DNA of 64,000 bases. It comes from Phenylobacterium aquaticum. GTDB taxonomy: Bacteria > Pseudomonadota > Alphaproteobacteria > Caulobacterales > Caulobacteraceae. The number at the start of each line of letters is the position of its first letter. The first letter of the stretch is position 1. Positions 40,058-49,706 of this stretch are shown here, piece after piece. The stretch covers positions 1 through 64,000 of the forward strand of contig CANCJJ010000003.1 of the NCBI GenBank assembly GCA_947378305.1, given 5' to 3'. The position numbers and the translations under genes are program-made. Below the pieces are notes generated by a model. The model saw only the letters and a list, made by a program, of their open reading frames with translations, had not been told where the DNA came from and ran no database searches.

Positions 40058-40669
40058 GTGTCGGCCTTCCGTGCCTGGTTTCTTGCCGGTCTCCTTGCCT
40101 GGGGATCGGCGACCATGGCCACCGCCCAGGGGCTCCAGCATCCGCCGGTTGGCCTTCCTGCGCCTGATTTTCAGGCCATGGGGGCCGATGGCAAGGCCCA
40201 CAGGCTGAGCGACTATGCGGGACGGATCGTTGTCCTGGAGTGGACCAGTCCCGTTTGTCCCTACACGGCCCTCAAATACCGCCATGGGCTCATGCAGGCG
40301 CTCCAGGCAGGCGCTGCTAGGGCGGGTGCTGTCTGGTTGTCCGTCAATACCTCAACCCCTGTCAGACCGGGCTATCTGACGGCGCAGACGGCGCGTGCGA
40401 GGGTGCGGCAGACGGGGGCCCAGGTCACAGAATTCCTCCTGGATACAGACGGGGCCCTCGGCCGTGCCTATGGGGCTCGAACTACGCCCCAGATGGTGGT
40501 CATTGATCGGTCTGGGGTCCTTGCCTATCGCGGGGCGCTGGATGACGACCCATCGCGGGATCGCCCCGGCAAGGGCGACTATGTCACCGCCGCACTTGCC
40601 GACCTGAGCCAGGGCCGGGCCGTCCGCACGCCAGAGGTTCGGCCCTATGGCTGCGCCGTCGAATATTAG
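40058..40669 (+). CDS. Secreted redoxin/thioredoxin-fold protein, partner of the fusion protein
   Basis: The 203-residue product has a signal peptide (1-24, ending ATAQ) and an AhpC/TSA-like fold: PAPDFQAMGADGKAHRLSDY, VVLEWTSPVCPYTALKYR with one Cys at the active-site position (CPYT), and YGARTTPQMVVIDRSG with the cis-Pro loop. A second Cys lies near the C-terminus (YGCAVEY). It starts at GTG only 4 nt after the fusion gene, so they form an operon. A thiol redox role, perhaps keeping the copper or heme protein reduced or assembled, is inference. Confidence 0.85.
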   Translation: MSAFRAWFLAGLLAWGSATMATAQGLQHPPVGLPAPDFQAMGADGKAHRLSDYAGRIVVLEWTSPVCPYTALKYRHGLMQALQAGAARAGAVWLSVNTSTPVRPGYLTAQTARARVRQTGAQVTEFLLDTDGALGRAYGARTTPQMVVIDRSGVLAYRGALDDDPSRDRPGKGDYVTAALADLSQGRAVRTPEVRPYGCAVEY

Positions 40670-40677
40670 GCCGCCCG

Positions 40678-41841
40678 TCAGAAACTCTTAGGCATGCCCA
40701 GAACATGGGTGCCGACATGGCTGAGGATCAGGTTGGTTGAGATCGGGGCCACCTGGTAGAGGCGGGTTTCCCTGAACTTGCGTTCAATGTCGTAATCCTC
40801 GGCAAAGCCAAAGCCGCCGTGGGTCTGAAGACAGGTATCGGCGGCGAACCAGGAGGCTTCTGAGGCGAGCATCTTGGCCATATTGGCTTCTGTGCCGCAG
40901 GCCTTGCCCGCATCGAACAGGGCACCGGCGTGATTGACCATCAAGGCTGCGGCACTCATCTGGACATGGGCCCGGGCAATCGGGAACTGGACGCCCTGGT
41001 TTGCCCCAATAGCCCCCCCGAAGACCTCGCGGGACTGGGCATAGTCGCTGGCGCGATCAATGAAGAACCGCGCATCCCCAATGCACTCCGCCGCAATCAG
41101 AATGCGCTCGGCATTCATGCCGTCGAGGATATAGCGAAAGCCCTTGCCCTCCTCGCCAATGAGGTTGCCGACGGGCACGTGCAGGTCGTCGAAGAAGAGC
41201 TCGGTGGTGGCATGGTTCAGCATGGTGCGGATCGGCCGGATGGTCAGGCCATTGCCGACGGCCTCCCGCAGGTCGACCAGCAGGACACTCATGCCGTCTG
41301 AGGGCTTGGCCGCATCCTCTCTCGCGGTCGTCCTGACCAGGAGGACCATGAGGTCGGAATGCTCGGCCCGGCTGATCCAGATCTTCTGGCCTCGAACGAC
41401 ATAGTGGTCGCCGTCACGCCGGGCAAAGGTGGAAATGCGCGTTGTGTCGGTCCCCGCCCCAGGCTCGGTGACGCCGAAGGCCTGAAGCCGGATTTCCCCA
41501 GAGGCGATCCTGGGAAGCCAGGCGTCTTTCTGGGCAGAACTCCCGTGCTTGAGCAGGGTTCCCATGGTGTACATCTGGGCGTGGCAGGCCCCGCCGTTGC
41601 AGCCTGAGCGATGAATCTCCTCCAGAACTGCCGTCGCTGCTCCCAGACCAAGACCCGAGCCGCCATAGGTTTCGGGGATTAGGACTGATAGAAAACCGGC
41701 TTCTGTGAGCGCTGTAACGAATTCCGTCGGATAGGCCCGATCCCGGTCCTTTTGTCGCCAGTAAGGCCCAGGAAAGCCCGCGCAGAGCTTGCGAACAGCT
41801 TCCCGAATTTCGGGGAAGGTTTGGTCGATCGTAAGATCCAT
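40678..41841 (-). CDS. Acyl-CoA dehydrogenase
   Basis: The 387-residue flavoprotein has the ACAD layout: an N-terminal helical domain, [20 protein letters not shown] and [18 protein letters not shown] for FAD binding, [19 protein letters not shown], and [20 protein letters not shown] near the C-terminus, where the arginine contacts FAD. It oxidises an acyl-CoA to the enoyl-CoA. The substrate cannot be read from sequence. The frame is open 10 codons upstream; this ATG gives the family N-terminus [16 protein letters not shown]. It is divergent from the next ACAD with a 132-nt gap. Confidence 0.92.
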   Translation of the reverse strand: MDLTIDQTFPEIREAVRKLCAGFPGPYWRQKDRDRAYPTEFVTALTEAGFLSVLIPETYGGSGLGLGAATAVLEEIHRSGCNGGACHAQMYTMGTLLKHGSSAQKDAWLPRIASGEIRLQAFGVTEPGAGTDTTRISTFARRDGDHYVVRGQKIWISRAEHSDLMVLLVRTTAREDAAKPSDGMSVLLVDLREAVGNGLTIRPIRTMLNHATTELFFDDLHVPVGNLIGEEGKGFRYILDGMNAERILIAAECIGDARFFIDRASDYAQSREVFGGAIGANQGVQFPIARAHVQMSAAALMVNHAGALFDAGKACGTEANMAKMLASEASWFAADTCLQTHGGFGFAEDYDIERKFRETRLYQVAPISTNLILSHVGTHVLGMPKSF

Positions 41842-41973
41842 AGGCGCTCCGAAGGTCTGGGCCCGGCACAAGACACCATGATCGCCCGGTCAGAGGTGCT
41901 GAGGCAATGGCCATGCCTTGTCGGATGTCGAATTATGCGCCATCCACCGGGGGAAATAGGTACGAGGGCAGAC

Positions 41974-43638
41974 ATGGCGCAATCGGGACATGACCAGCAG
42001 GCCTTGATCCAGCAGGCGACGGGGGCGGTGCGTGCGGCAAGGCTCTATGTCGAACAGGCCAGGTTGGCAGGTCTGGCAGCTGTGTCGGTCGATGGCCGTA
42101 TGGACCCGGCGCTCATCGAACGTGAACAGCGACGGGTCCACGGATTTGCCTGGGTTGCGACGGTCGTGGAATCCTTGGCGCAGGTGACCGCCTGGGCCGG
42201 ACGCCTGGCGGATCAGGGGTCCCTGGGGGAGGGCGAAGCCCTGATCCTGCAAATCGGCTTTGGTGAATATCTGGCCCAGATTTGTGGCGGAATTCCCATG
42301 AGCCAGAATGAATTGGTCCGGCCTGCCGATCTGGGAACCGCCGTGGCTGTGGCTGAACTCCAGGCCGATTTTTCGGTGCAAGGCTTCCTCTCGGACGGCA
42401 ATACGCCTGCGAATCGGGCCCGACTGGCTGAGCTTCTCGCGACGGGCTGGGAGGCCGATGCCCGGGTAGGTGACGATACCCTCGACATGATCCGCGATCA
42501 GTTTCGACGCTTTTCTGATGCGAGGATCGCGCCCTTTGCCCATGCCTGGCACCTGGCCGACGCGCTGATCCCAGATGAGGTTGTGGCCGAAATGGCTGAG
42601 CTGGGCGTGTTTGGTGTCTGTATTTCGCCGGATTTTGGCGGATTGGGACTGGGCAAGCTGGCCATGTGCATTGTCTCGGAGGAACTTAGTCGCGGCTGGA
42701 TCGCTGCGGGTTCGCTTGGAACACGGTCTGAAATTGCCGGCGAACTGATTGTGGCCAACGGCACGCCGGAGCAGAAATCCCGTTGGCTGCCGTCCATTGC
42801 CAGCGGCACCGTCCTGCCCACGGCTGTCTTTACCGAGCCGGACACAGGCTCTGACTTGGCGGCGCTGAAAACCCGTGCCGTTCGCGACGAAGACGGGGGC
42901 TGGTCCATTACCGGGGCCAAGACCTGGATCACCCACGCCTCCCGCAGCGACCTCATGACCCTTTTGGCGCGTAGTGATCCCGCCCGGGCCGACCATAATG
43001 GCCTGTCCATGTTCCTCGTTCCCAAGACCCGGGGGACAGATGCAGACCTATTCCCCGATGCGGGTCTCTCCGGCAGTGAGATCGGTGTGCTTGGCTATCG
43101 CGGCATGAAGGAATACGCTCTGGGGTTTGACGGCTTCGAGCTGGAGCCGGATGCCCTGCTGGGCGGTGTGCAGGGGGCGGGGTTCCGCCAACTCATGCAG
43201 ACCTTCGAAGGCGCGCGCATCCAGACCGCCGCGCGGGCCGTCGGTGTCGCCCGGACAGCCCTCGATCTCGCCCTGACCTATGCACTCGACAGGCAACAGT
43301 TTTCGCAAGCCTTGATCCGTTTTCCGCGGGTTTCAGACAAGCTTGCCATGATGACGGTTGAGACCGTGATCGCCCGTGAGCTCACCTATTTCGCGGCCCG
43401 CCAGAAGGATGCCGGGGATCGTTGCGACATCGAAGCGGGAATGGCGAAGTTGCTGGCCGCCCGGGTGGCCTGGAGCAATGCAGACTCTGGTGTCCAGATC
43501 CATGGCGGCAATGGCTATGCCCTGGAATACGAGATCAGCCGCATTCTCTGTGATGCGCGCATTCTGAACATATTCGAAGGGGCCGCCGAGATTCAGGCCA
43601 ATGTGGTTGGCCGGGGTCTTATGAGCCGCCAGGGCTAG
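41974..43638 (+). CDS. Acyl-CoA dehydrogenase with long N-terminal extension; candidate methylsuccinyl-CoA dehydrogenase
   Basis: At 554 residues this is about 170 longer than a standard ACAD. The N-terminal ~165 residues are helical ([20 protein letters not shown], then [20 protein letters not shown]), followed by a full ACAD domain: [56 protein letters not shown]. This layout and length are those of (2S)-methylsuccinyl-CoA dehydrogenase of the ethylmalonyl-CoA pathway. The other pathway genes (ccr, ecm, meaA) are not in the window, so the call rests on architecture. The start is behind GAGGGCAGAC. Confidence 0.68.
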   Translation: MAQSGHDQQALIQQATGAVRAARLYVEQARLAGLAAVSVDGRMDPALIEREQRRVHGFAWVATVVESLAQVTAWAGRLADQGSLGEGEALILQIGFGEYLAQICGGIPMSQNELVRPADLGTAVAVAELQADFSVQGFLSDGNTPANRARLAELLATGWEADARVGDDTLDMIRDQFRRFSDARIAPFAHAWHLADALIPDEVVAEMAELGVFGVCISPDFGGLGLGKLAMCIVSEELSRGWIAAGSLGTRSEIAGELIVANGTPEQKSRWLPSIASGTVLPTAVFTEPDTGSDLAALKTRAVRDEDGGWSITGAKTWITHASRSDLMTLLARSDPARADHNGLSMFLVPKTRGTDADLFPDAGLSGSEIGVLGYRGMKEYALGFDGFELEPDALLGGVQGAGFRQLMQTFEGARIQTAARAVGVARTALDLALTYALDRQQFSQALIRFPRVSDKLAMMTVETVIARELTYFAARQKDAGDRCDIEAGMAKLLAARVAWSNADSGVQIHGGNGYALEYEISRILCDARILNIFEGAAEIQANVVGRGLMSRQG

Positions 43639-44591
43639 ATTCCGGCCCCGTTATCCAGGGCCTGCAAGGCGGCCTCGTGAGTTTCCGCTTCTGTGGTCAG
43701 CCAGTTAATGAAGGCCTTGACCTGGGGCAGGCGCCCCTTGGTCTTAGCGTGAACCAGGTAATAGGCGAAATCCACCGCCGTGGCGATCTGCAAGGGGGCA
43801 ATCAGGCGGCCCGCGTCCAGGTCGTCCTGGGCCAGGGTCCGCTTGGCCAGGGCCACGCCCCGCCCGTTTACCGCAGCCTCAATGACGAGGCTGGATTGGT
43901 TGAACCTCGGCCCGCGCACCTCATCGGCACTTTTCACGCCCCGCGCTGCCAGCCACATGGTCCAGTCCGGGCAGGAATCGTCCGGATCGGGTGAGCCATC
44001 GTGGAGAAGCACGTGATTCAGCAGGTCTTCAGGGCTGTTTAGCGGGTTAGTCGCCTGCAATTCCGGGCTGATGACCGGGATCACGGTCTCGCCAATCAGG
44101 CGCTGGACCTCCATACCGGGATAGCGCCCCGCCCCATAGCGCAGGGCCAGATCGACCTCGCCCGCATTCAGGTCGACCAGATCAATGCCCGCTGTCAGCC
44201 AGATATCGATCTGGGGGTGGAGCTGCTCAAATCGACCTAGTCGGGGCACGAGCCACTTCGCCGCAAATGAGGGGGCTGCTGTGAGGGTCAGGCGTCGGCC
44301 ATCCACAGCCGCTGTAAGCATTGAGGCAGCGTCTGTCAGCCGGTCAAAGGCTTCCCGCAGGGCGGGCAGGGCCGTCTGGGCGGCATCCGTGAGCAAGAGG
44401 CCCCTTGGAGTCCGCTTAAACAAGGGGGCTCCAACAAAGTCTTCGAGGTTTTGTATCTGCTGACTGACGGCCCCGGGTGTGACATTCAATTCCTCGGCAG
44501 CCCGAGAAAAATTGAGGTGACGCGCAGCCGTTTCGAAGGCTCTCAGCGCGTTGAGCGGCGGCAGGCGGCGGCGTTCCAACTTTTGGTCCAT
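43635..44591 (-). CDS. LysR-family transcriptional regulator (GcvA-like)
   Basis: The 318-residue product has the LysR helix-turn-helix at residues ~10-65 ([20 protein letters not shown], then [20 protein letters not shown]) and a periplasmic-binding-like effector domain. [19 protein letters not shown] N-termini are typical of the GcvA group. The target is unknown. It is divergent from the sulfate-assimilation operon (167-nt gap), so it could control it, and convergent with the ACAD by a 4-nt overlap. The frame is open upstream for 106 codons without homology. Confidence 0.9.
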   Translation of the reverse strand: MDQKLERRRLPPLNALRAFETAARHLNFSRAAEELNVTPGAVSQQIQNLEDFVGAPLFKRTPRGLLLTDAAQTALPALREAFDRLTDAASMLTAAVDGRRLTLTAAPSFAAKWLVPRLGRFEQLHPQIDIWLTAGIDLVDLNAGEVDLALRYGAGRYPGMEVQRLIGETVIPVISPELQATNPLNSPEDLLNHVLLHDGSPDPDDSCPDWTMWLAARGVKSADEVRGPRFNQSSLVIEAAVNGRGVALAKRTLAQDDLDAGRLIAPLQIATAVDFAYYLVHAKTKGRLPQVKAFINWLTTEAETHEAALQALDNGAGI

Positions 44592-44758
44592 GAGTTTTCC
44601 TAAACGCCTCGGCAGAAGTCCTTGGCTTGCGACTTGGGCTGTCGCTGCGCATTTTGCAAGCTCGACGTGTCTGAATGTCCATTCGGGTTTCCGAGTGGCG
44701 CTTTGGCATGGCGACGGCTCAGGGATCAAGCCCGACTTTATTAGAGAAACTGTAAGAC

Positions 44759-45619
44759 ATGGTGCCGCGGGCAAAGCGTAATTCAGGACATGGCCTCGTC
44801 GTTCTCTCAGGCGTTTCCAATGGGACTCCGGCAGGACGGGTTTGGCTGGTCGGGGCTGGACCCGGCGATCCTGAGCTTCTGACCCTGAAGGCGGCACGGG
44901 TTCTGGCAACTGCAGACGTCATTGTGCATGACGGTCTGGTCACGGACGAAATTCTCGACCTGGCCCCGTCTGGCGCGCGGCGTATTTCGGTGGCCAAGCG
45001 CAAGTCCCGTCACACCTATGCCCAGGAGGAAATCAATCGTCTGCTTGTCGCTCTGGCGTTGGAAGGGTTGACGGTGGTCCGCCTGAAGGGGGGCGATCCC
45101 TTTATTTTCGGCCGCGGCGGCGAGGAGCTTGAGGCCTGCCGAGAGGCGGGCGTGTCCTGCGAGGTCATCCCCGGGGTGACGGCCGCGCTTGCAGCGTCTG
45201 CCAGTGCGGGAGCCCCGCTTACCCACCGCGGGTCTGCCCAGGCTGTCACCTTCGTCACTGGACATGCTGCTGCCGGGGCTGAACCGGACCTGGATTGGAC
45301 CAGTCTGGCCCGGGTTAATCATACGGTGGTGATCTATATGGGCCTCTCCATGGCGGGCCTGATTGCCGAACGACTACAGGTTGCCGGCCGTGCCCCCGAA
45401 ACCCCGGCCCTGATTGTTCTGAATGCCAGCCGTCCTGACGAAAAGCGCGTGCTGACCTCGCTATCGGGCCTTGCCCAGGCCGCTCGGGACATGACCGGAC
45501 CTGCCTTGCTGATGGTCGGTGAATCCATGGCCGTTGCGCAGTCCGGGGTCGCGGGTGCTCCGGAGGAGATCGGCGCAGGCCGTATTCACCCTCGCGCCGT
45601 GCAGGGGGCAGGTTCTTGA
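44759..45619 (+). CDS. cobA: Uroporphyrinogen-III C-methyltransferase (SUMT)
   Basis: The 286-residue product has the SUMT motifs: VWLVGAGPGDPELLTLKAAR, ARRISVAKRKSRHTYAQEEI, VVRLKGGDPFIFGRGGEEL, and VIPGVTAALAASASAGAPLT with the SAM-binding residues. It methylates uroporphyrinogen III to precorrin-2, needed for siroheme, the cofactor of the reductase two genes on. It lacks the CysG N-terminal dehydrogenase/chelatase domain, so another protein must finish siroheme. The next start (TTG) overlaps its stop. Confidence 0.93.
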   Translation: MVPRAKRNSGHGLVVLSGVSNGTPAGRVWLVGAGPGDPELLTLKAARVLATADVIVHDGLVTDEILDLAPSGARRISVAKRKSRHTYAQEEINRLLVALALEGLTVVRLKGGDPFIFGRGGEELEACREAGVSCEVIPGVTAALAASASAGAPLTHRGSAQAVTFVTGHAAAGAEPDLDWTSLARVNHTVVIYMGLSMAGLIAERLQVAGRAPETPALIVLNASRPDEKRVLTSLSGLAQAARDMTGPALLMVGESMAVAQSGVAGAPEEIGAGRIHPRAVQGAGS

Positions 45620-45978
45620 AGGCCTTGACCGCAAATCACCTGCTGGATGGCCGCGTCGTCTTCTGGAGCCAGGGTCAGTGGGTTGATCGCCTGGCCGACG
45701 CAGACCTGTTCGACGATAGCGACCCGGCTGGACCCGAGGCTGAAGCGGAGGCCCGCGCCCAGACCAAGCTGGTCGTGGATGCCTATTTGATCGACCTGAT
45801 CCAGGCCGAAGAGTTTTGGGCACCGGTCAGCTATCGGGAGCGCATTCGGGCCTTGGGGCCCACCAACCATTTGGGTCACGGCAAGCAGGCAGACGGTGGA
45901 CCCTCCATTGCGGCCTTGCAGCAGGCCCACGGGGCGGCCCGATCCAGCGGTCGTGTCAACCTCATCAAGCGCAAATAG
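45616..45978 (+). CDS. DUF2849 protein of the sulfate-assimilation operon
   Basis: The 120-residue product starts MKALTANHLLDGRVVFWS and has no membrane segment or known catalytic motif. Its N-terminal half resembles DUF2849 proteins, which in alphaproteobacteria lie next to nitrite/sulfite reductase genes. The function is unknown; a role in loading or regulating the reductase is inference from context. The start is TTG, overlapping the SUMT stop, and translation is probably coupled. Confidence 0.82.
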   Translation: MKALTANHLLDGRVVFWSQGQWVDRLADADLFDDSDPAGPEAEAEARAQTKLVVDAYLIDLIQAEEFWAPVSYRERIRALGPTNHLGHGKQADGGPSIAALQQAHGAARSSGRVNLIKRK

Positions 45979-45988
45979 GAGCGGGGGT

Positions 45989-47644
45989 ATGTACCGTTAC
46001 GATACCCTCGACCGGGAGATCCTTGCGGATCGTTCAGCGGAATTCCGAGATCAGGTTCGACGCAGGCTGGCGGGGGAAATAACCGAGGACCAGTTCAAAC
46101 CCCTGCGTCTGATGAATGGGCTATACCTTCAGTTGCATGCCTATATGCTCCGGGTCGCCATCCCCTACGGCACCTTGAATTCCCGCCAGTTGCGAAAGCT
46201 GGCCGAGATTGGCCGTACCTATGACAAGGGCTATGGCCACTTCACGACCCGGACCAACCTGCAATTTCACTGGATCAAGCTTGAGGACACGCCAGATATT
46301 CTGGATGCCCTGGCCACGGTCGACATGCACGCGATCCAGACGAGCGGGAACTGCATTCGAAATGTCACCGCCGATCCCTATGCCGGGGCGACGGCGGACG
46401 AAATCGATGACCCCCGCGTCTGGTCTGAGGCCATCCGCCAGTGGTCCAGCTTGCATCCGGAATTCTCCTTTCTGCCCAGAAAATTCAAGATTGCCATCAC
46501 GGCCGCGCCAAAGGATCGGACTGCCGCCAGGGTCCATGACATCGGGCTGATGGCTCGCCGGGGCCGGGAGGGCGAGCTGGGGTTTGAAGTGATTGTCGGC
46601 GGGGGCATGGGGCGAACCCCCATTGTCGGCCCGACCGTGCAGGAATTTCTACCGGCCCACCGCCTGTTCTCCTACCTTGAGGCCGTTCTGCGGGTCTACA
46701 ATCGGCATGGTCGGCGGGATAATATCTACAAAGCCCGGATCAAGATCCTGGTCCAGGCCCTGGGCGTAGACGAATTTGCGCGTCAGGTTGATGAGGAATG
46801 GGCCTCGATCGGGCGTGACGGTGACCTGCCGGACGCTGAAATCGCCAGGATCCGCGCAGCCTTTGCGCCGAAAACTTTTGAAACCCTGCCAAGGGAGTCC
46901 CTCGGATTCAATGAGGCCAAGGCACAAGATCAGGCCTTCGCGCGGTTTGTCCGTAACAACCTCAAGCCCCACAAGCGACAGGGCTATACGATTGTCGACA
47001 TTTCCCTGAAGGGGATCGGCGAGACGCCGGGAGATGCCTCCTCAGAGCAGATGGAGGTGGTCGCTGACCTTGCTGAGCGGTTCGGTCAGGACGATATCCG
47101 GGTCACCCATGAGCAGAACTTGGTCTTGCCGCATGTCCGGCTGGACGACGCCCATGAGGTCTTCCTTGGCCTGGCGAAGGTCGGTCTGGCGACCCCGAAT
47201 ATCAATCTGGTCAGCGACATTATCGCCTGTCCAGGCCTGGATTACTGCGCCCTGGCCAATGCGCGCGCCATTATTGTGGCCCAGGATATTGCCCGCCGCT
47301 TCGAAAACCAGGACCGGGCCGAAGATATTGGCGAGCTGAAGATCAAGATTTCCGGGTGCATCAACGCCTGTGGTCACCACCATGTGGGACACATCGGGAT
47401 CCTGGGGGTCGATAAAAAAGGTGAGGAATTCTATCAGCTGACCCTTGGTGGCTCAGGGGCTGAAGATGCGGCCATTGGCAAGATTCTTGGGCCAGCCCTG
47501 CCGATCGACAAGGTGACGGACGCCATAGATCGTCTGGTGAATGTCTATCTGCAGGAGCGTCAGGTTAATGAGCGTTTCCTGGACACGCTGCGTCGCACGG
47601 GTGATGCCCCCTTCAAGGAGGCTGTCTATGGCGATGCTCATTAA
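45989..47644 (+). CDS. cysI: Nitrite/sulfite reductase hemoprotein (siroheme, 4Fe-4S)
   Basis: The 551-residue product has two ferredoxin-like and two siroheme domains. Cluster ligands C414-x5-C420 (CPGLDYC) and C457-x3-C461 (CINAC) are present, with GHHHVGHIGILG after them. The N-terminal half contains HFTTRTNLQFHWIKLED. It reduces sulfite to sulfide with six electrons, supplied here probably through the ferredoxin-NADP reductase gene in the same operon. The frame is open upstream into DUF2849; the ATG behind AGGAGCGGGG gives the family N-terminus MYRYDTLDR. Confidence 0.94.
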   Translation: MYRYDTLDREILADRSAEFRDQVRRRLAGEITEDQFKPLRLMNGLYLQLHAYMLRVAIPYGTLNSRQLRKLAEIGRTYDKGYGHFTTRTNLQFHWIKLEDTPDILDALATVDMHAIQTSGNCIRNVTADPYAGATADEIDDPRVWSEAIRQWSSLHPEFSFLPRKFKIAITAAPKDRTAARVHDIGLMARRGREGELGFEVIVGGGMGRTPIVGPTVQEFLPAHRLFSYLEAVLRVYNRHGRRDNIYKARIKILVQALGVDEFARQVDEEWASIGRDGDLPDAEIARIRAAFAPKTFETLPRESLGFNEAKAQDQAFARFVRNNLKPHKRQGYTIVDISLKGIGETPGDASSEQMEVVADLAERFGQDDIRVTHEQNLVLPHVRLDDAHEVFLGLAKVGLATPNINLVSDIIACPGLDYCALANARAIIVAQDIARRFENQDRAEDIGELKIKISGCINACGHHHVGHIGILGVDKKGEEFYQLTLGGSGAEDAAIGKILGPALPIDKVTDAIDRLVNVYLQERQVNERFLDTLRRTGDAPFKEAVYGDAH

Positions 47645-48131
47645 GGCCGAGGGCGGCGGATTTCATGCCGAAATGGATGATTTTCAATCGGTTGTCGACG
47701 ATCAGCCCATCCCGGACGGCAAGCTGATCCTGTCGCTCAAGCGGTTTGAGACAGATGGTGAGGTGCTCCTGGCCCAGGGCCGGGCTGTCGGCGTTCGGAT
47801 TGAACCCGATGAGGCCGTTGAAGATCTGACCCCATTTCTGCCCCGACTGGCAGTTGTGGCCCTGAGCCTGCCCAAGTTCCGGGATGGCCGGGCCTTTTCT
47901 TCCGCTCATATTTTAAGGACGCGGCTTGGATATACCGGTCAGGTGCGTGCGGTGGGGGAGGTTCTGCGGGAGCAGGCGGGCATGATGGCGCGGTGCGGGT
48001 TCGATGCCTTTGAGCCATCCGATGGCTCAAGCCCTGAGGCGTGGGCCAAGGTCGTCAATCGACATCGGCATGTTTACCAGTCCGCAGCGGATCACCATGT
48101 GCCCGCCTTCGCCCGTCGTCTTGGGGGCTAG
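47628..48131 (+). CDS. DUF934 protein of the sulfate-assimilation operon
   Basis: The 167-residue product carries LILSLKRFETDGEVLLAQGR and LVALSLPKF-like and SSAHILRTRLGYTGQVRAVG segments, typical of DUF934 proteins encoded beside CysI and CysH. No enzymatic role is established. It starts 17 nt inside cysI behind AAGGAG, a tight coupling. It probably assists sulfite reduction. Confidence 0.88.
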   Translation: MAMLIKAEGGGFHAEMDDFQSVVDDQPIPDGKLILSLKRFETDGEVLLAQGRAVGVRIEPDEAVEDLTPFLPRLAVVALSLPKFRDGRAFSSAHILRTRLGYTGQVRAVGEVLREQAGMMARCGFDAFEPSDGSSPEAWAKVVNRHRHVYQSAADHHVPAFARRLGG

Positions 48132-48133
48132 TC

Positions 48134-48871
48134 ATGGCATTTGATCAAGAGGCGACAGCCGCGCTGGCGAGCGAACTGGACGTCGAACTGCGCCTGGCCC
48201 ACCCAATAAGAATCCTCGAGAGAAGTCTTGAAATTTACGGCGACCAGATCGCCCTGGTCTCATCCTTCGGAGCGGAATCTGCGGTATTGCTGCATATGGT
48301 GTCGCAGGTGAATCCGGCCCAACCCGTTCTCTTCCTCGATACGGGAATGCTTTTCGCCCAGACCCTGGACTATCGCCGCGCCCTTTCCTCACGCCTTGGC
48401 CTCACGGGCGTCAGGGATCTGCGGCCCGCCTTTCAGGACCTGGCGGTTCGGGATTCCGAGTCCAAACTCTGGCAGTCTGACACAGAGGCCTGCTGCGAGA
48501 TCCGCAAGGTCCTGCCGCTCAATCGCGCCCTGGAGGGCTTCGAGGCCTGGATCACGGGACGGAAGCGGTTTCATGGCGGGGAACGACTGAGCCTGCCCGT
48601 GGTTGAGGCGGCTGAAGGCATGGTCAAGTTTAATCCCCTTGCCAATTGGGACAAGGCTGCCCTGGACGCTTATGGTCTGCAGCACAACCTTCCCCAGCAC
48701 CCCTTGGTCGCCCAGGGCTATCCATCGCTGGGATGCTGGCCGTGTACCCAGGCCGTCTCCCTTGGCGAAGATGTTCGGGCCGGACGTTGGGCGGGTTCCG
48801 AAAAAACCGAATGCGGAATACATGTGGCGCGCGCCAGCGTCGGTCCGTCTGATTTTGGCGGCGATATCTAA
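48134..48871 (+). CDS. cysH: Adenylyl-sulfate (APS) reductase CysH
   Basis: The 245-residue product has the PAPS/APS reductase fold, with SSFGAESAVLLHMV as the nucleotide loop and catalytic Cys227 in KTECGIH. Four further cysteines, C120-C121 and C201-x2-C204, match the 4Fe-4S ligands of assimilatory APS reductases, so APS rather than PAPS is the likely substrate. It makes sulfite for CysI. The ATG is 2 nt after the DUF934 stop. Confidence 0.94.
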   Translation: MAFDQEATAALASELDVELRLAHPIRILERSLEIYGDQIALVSSFGAESAVLLHMVSQVNPAQPVLFLDTGMLFAQTLDYRRALSSRLGLTGVRDLRPAFQDLAVRDSESKLWQSDTEACCEIRKVLPLNRALEGFEAWITGRKRFHGGERLSLPVVEAAEGMVKFNPLANWDKAALDAYGLQHNLPQHPLVAQGYPSLGCWPCTQAVSLGEDVRAGRWAGSEKTECGIHVARASVGPSDFGGDI

Positions 48872-48890
48872 CGGCCTTGAGGGTCTTGCC

Positions 48891-49703
48891 ATGAGCGATG
48901 TTATTCCTGCGGTTGCCCCGCCGAAGAAGGCGAGCGCCTTTCACACCGAGACTGTGACCTGGGTCCAGCATTGGACGGACCAGCTCTTTTCCTTTCGGAC
49001 AACCCGCGATCCCGCCTTCCGGTTCCAAAGCGGCCAATTTGTCATGGTTGGCCTGGAGGTGGACGGAAAGCCCCTGCTCAGGGCTTATTCTGTGGCGAGC
49101 CCGTCCTGGCATGAGGAGCTTGAGTTCTATTCCATCAAGGTTCCAGATGGTCCCCTGACATCCCGGCTACAGAAGATCGCGGTGGGAGATAAGGTGCTGA
49201 TCGGTCGCAAGCCCACCGGAACCCTGGTGCTGGATGGCCTGACCCCCGGACGTCGTCTCTATATGATCGGGACCGGGACGGGCCTGGCCCCCTGGCTGTC
49301 CCTGGCACGGGACCCTGCGGTCTATGACCGGTTTGAAACCGTCGTGGTGACCCATACGGTCCGTCAAGTCGCTGACCTCAACTATCGTGCGCTTCTGCAG
49401 GACGAATTGGCCCAGGATGAAATTCTTGGCGAAATTGTTGCCCCTAAGCTTCGCTATTATCCAACTGTAACCCGTGAGGACTTCCCGACCCGTGGCCGGA
49501 TTACGGATCTCATGGCGTCTGGAAAATTAACCGAGGACCTTGGGCTTCCGCCCCTCGATCCGGCCCAGGACCGGCTGATGATCTGCGGCGGACCGTCGGT
49601 TCTTGCAGACCTGAAGGCCTGGCTTGAGGGGAAGGGCTTTATTGAGGGATCGCTGTCTGCGCCGGGGGACTTCGTAATCGAACGGGCCTTTGTCGAAACT
49701 TGA
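48891..49703 (+). CDS. fpr: Ferredoxin-NADP(+) reductase
   Basis: The 270-residue flavoprotein has the FAD motif RAYSVASPSWHEELEFYSIK and the NADP motif YMIGTGTGLAPWLSLARDP, followed by MICGGPSVLADLKAWLEGKG. The length and layout are those of bacterial Fpr. As last gene of the operon it probably supplies electrons from NADPH via ferredoxin to CysI, since no CysJ flavoprotein is present. It ends 3 nt before the convergent 3D gene. Confidence 0.93.
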   Translation: MSDVIPAVAPPKKASAFHTETVTWVQHWTDQLFSFRTTRDPAFRFQSGQFVMVGLEVDGKPLLRAYSVASPSWHEELEFYSIKVPDGPLTSRLQKIAVGDKVLIGRKPTGTLVLDGLTPGRRLYMIGTGTGLAPWLSLARDPAVYDRFETVVVTHTVRQVADLNYRALLQDELAQDEILGEIVAPKLRYYPTVTREDFPTRGRITDLMASGKLTEDLGLPPLDPAQDRLMICGGPSVLADLKAWLEGKGFIEGSLSAPGDFVIERAFVET

Positions 49704-49706
49704 GGC

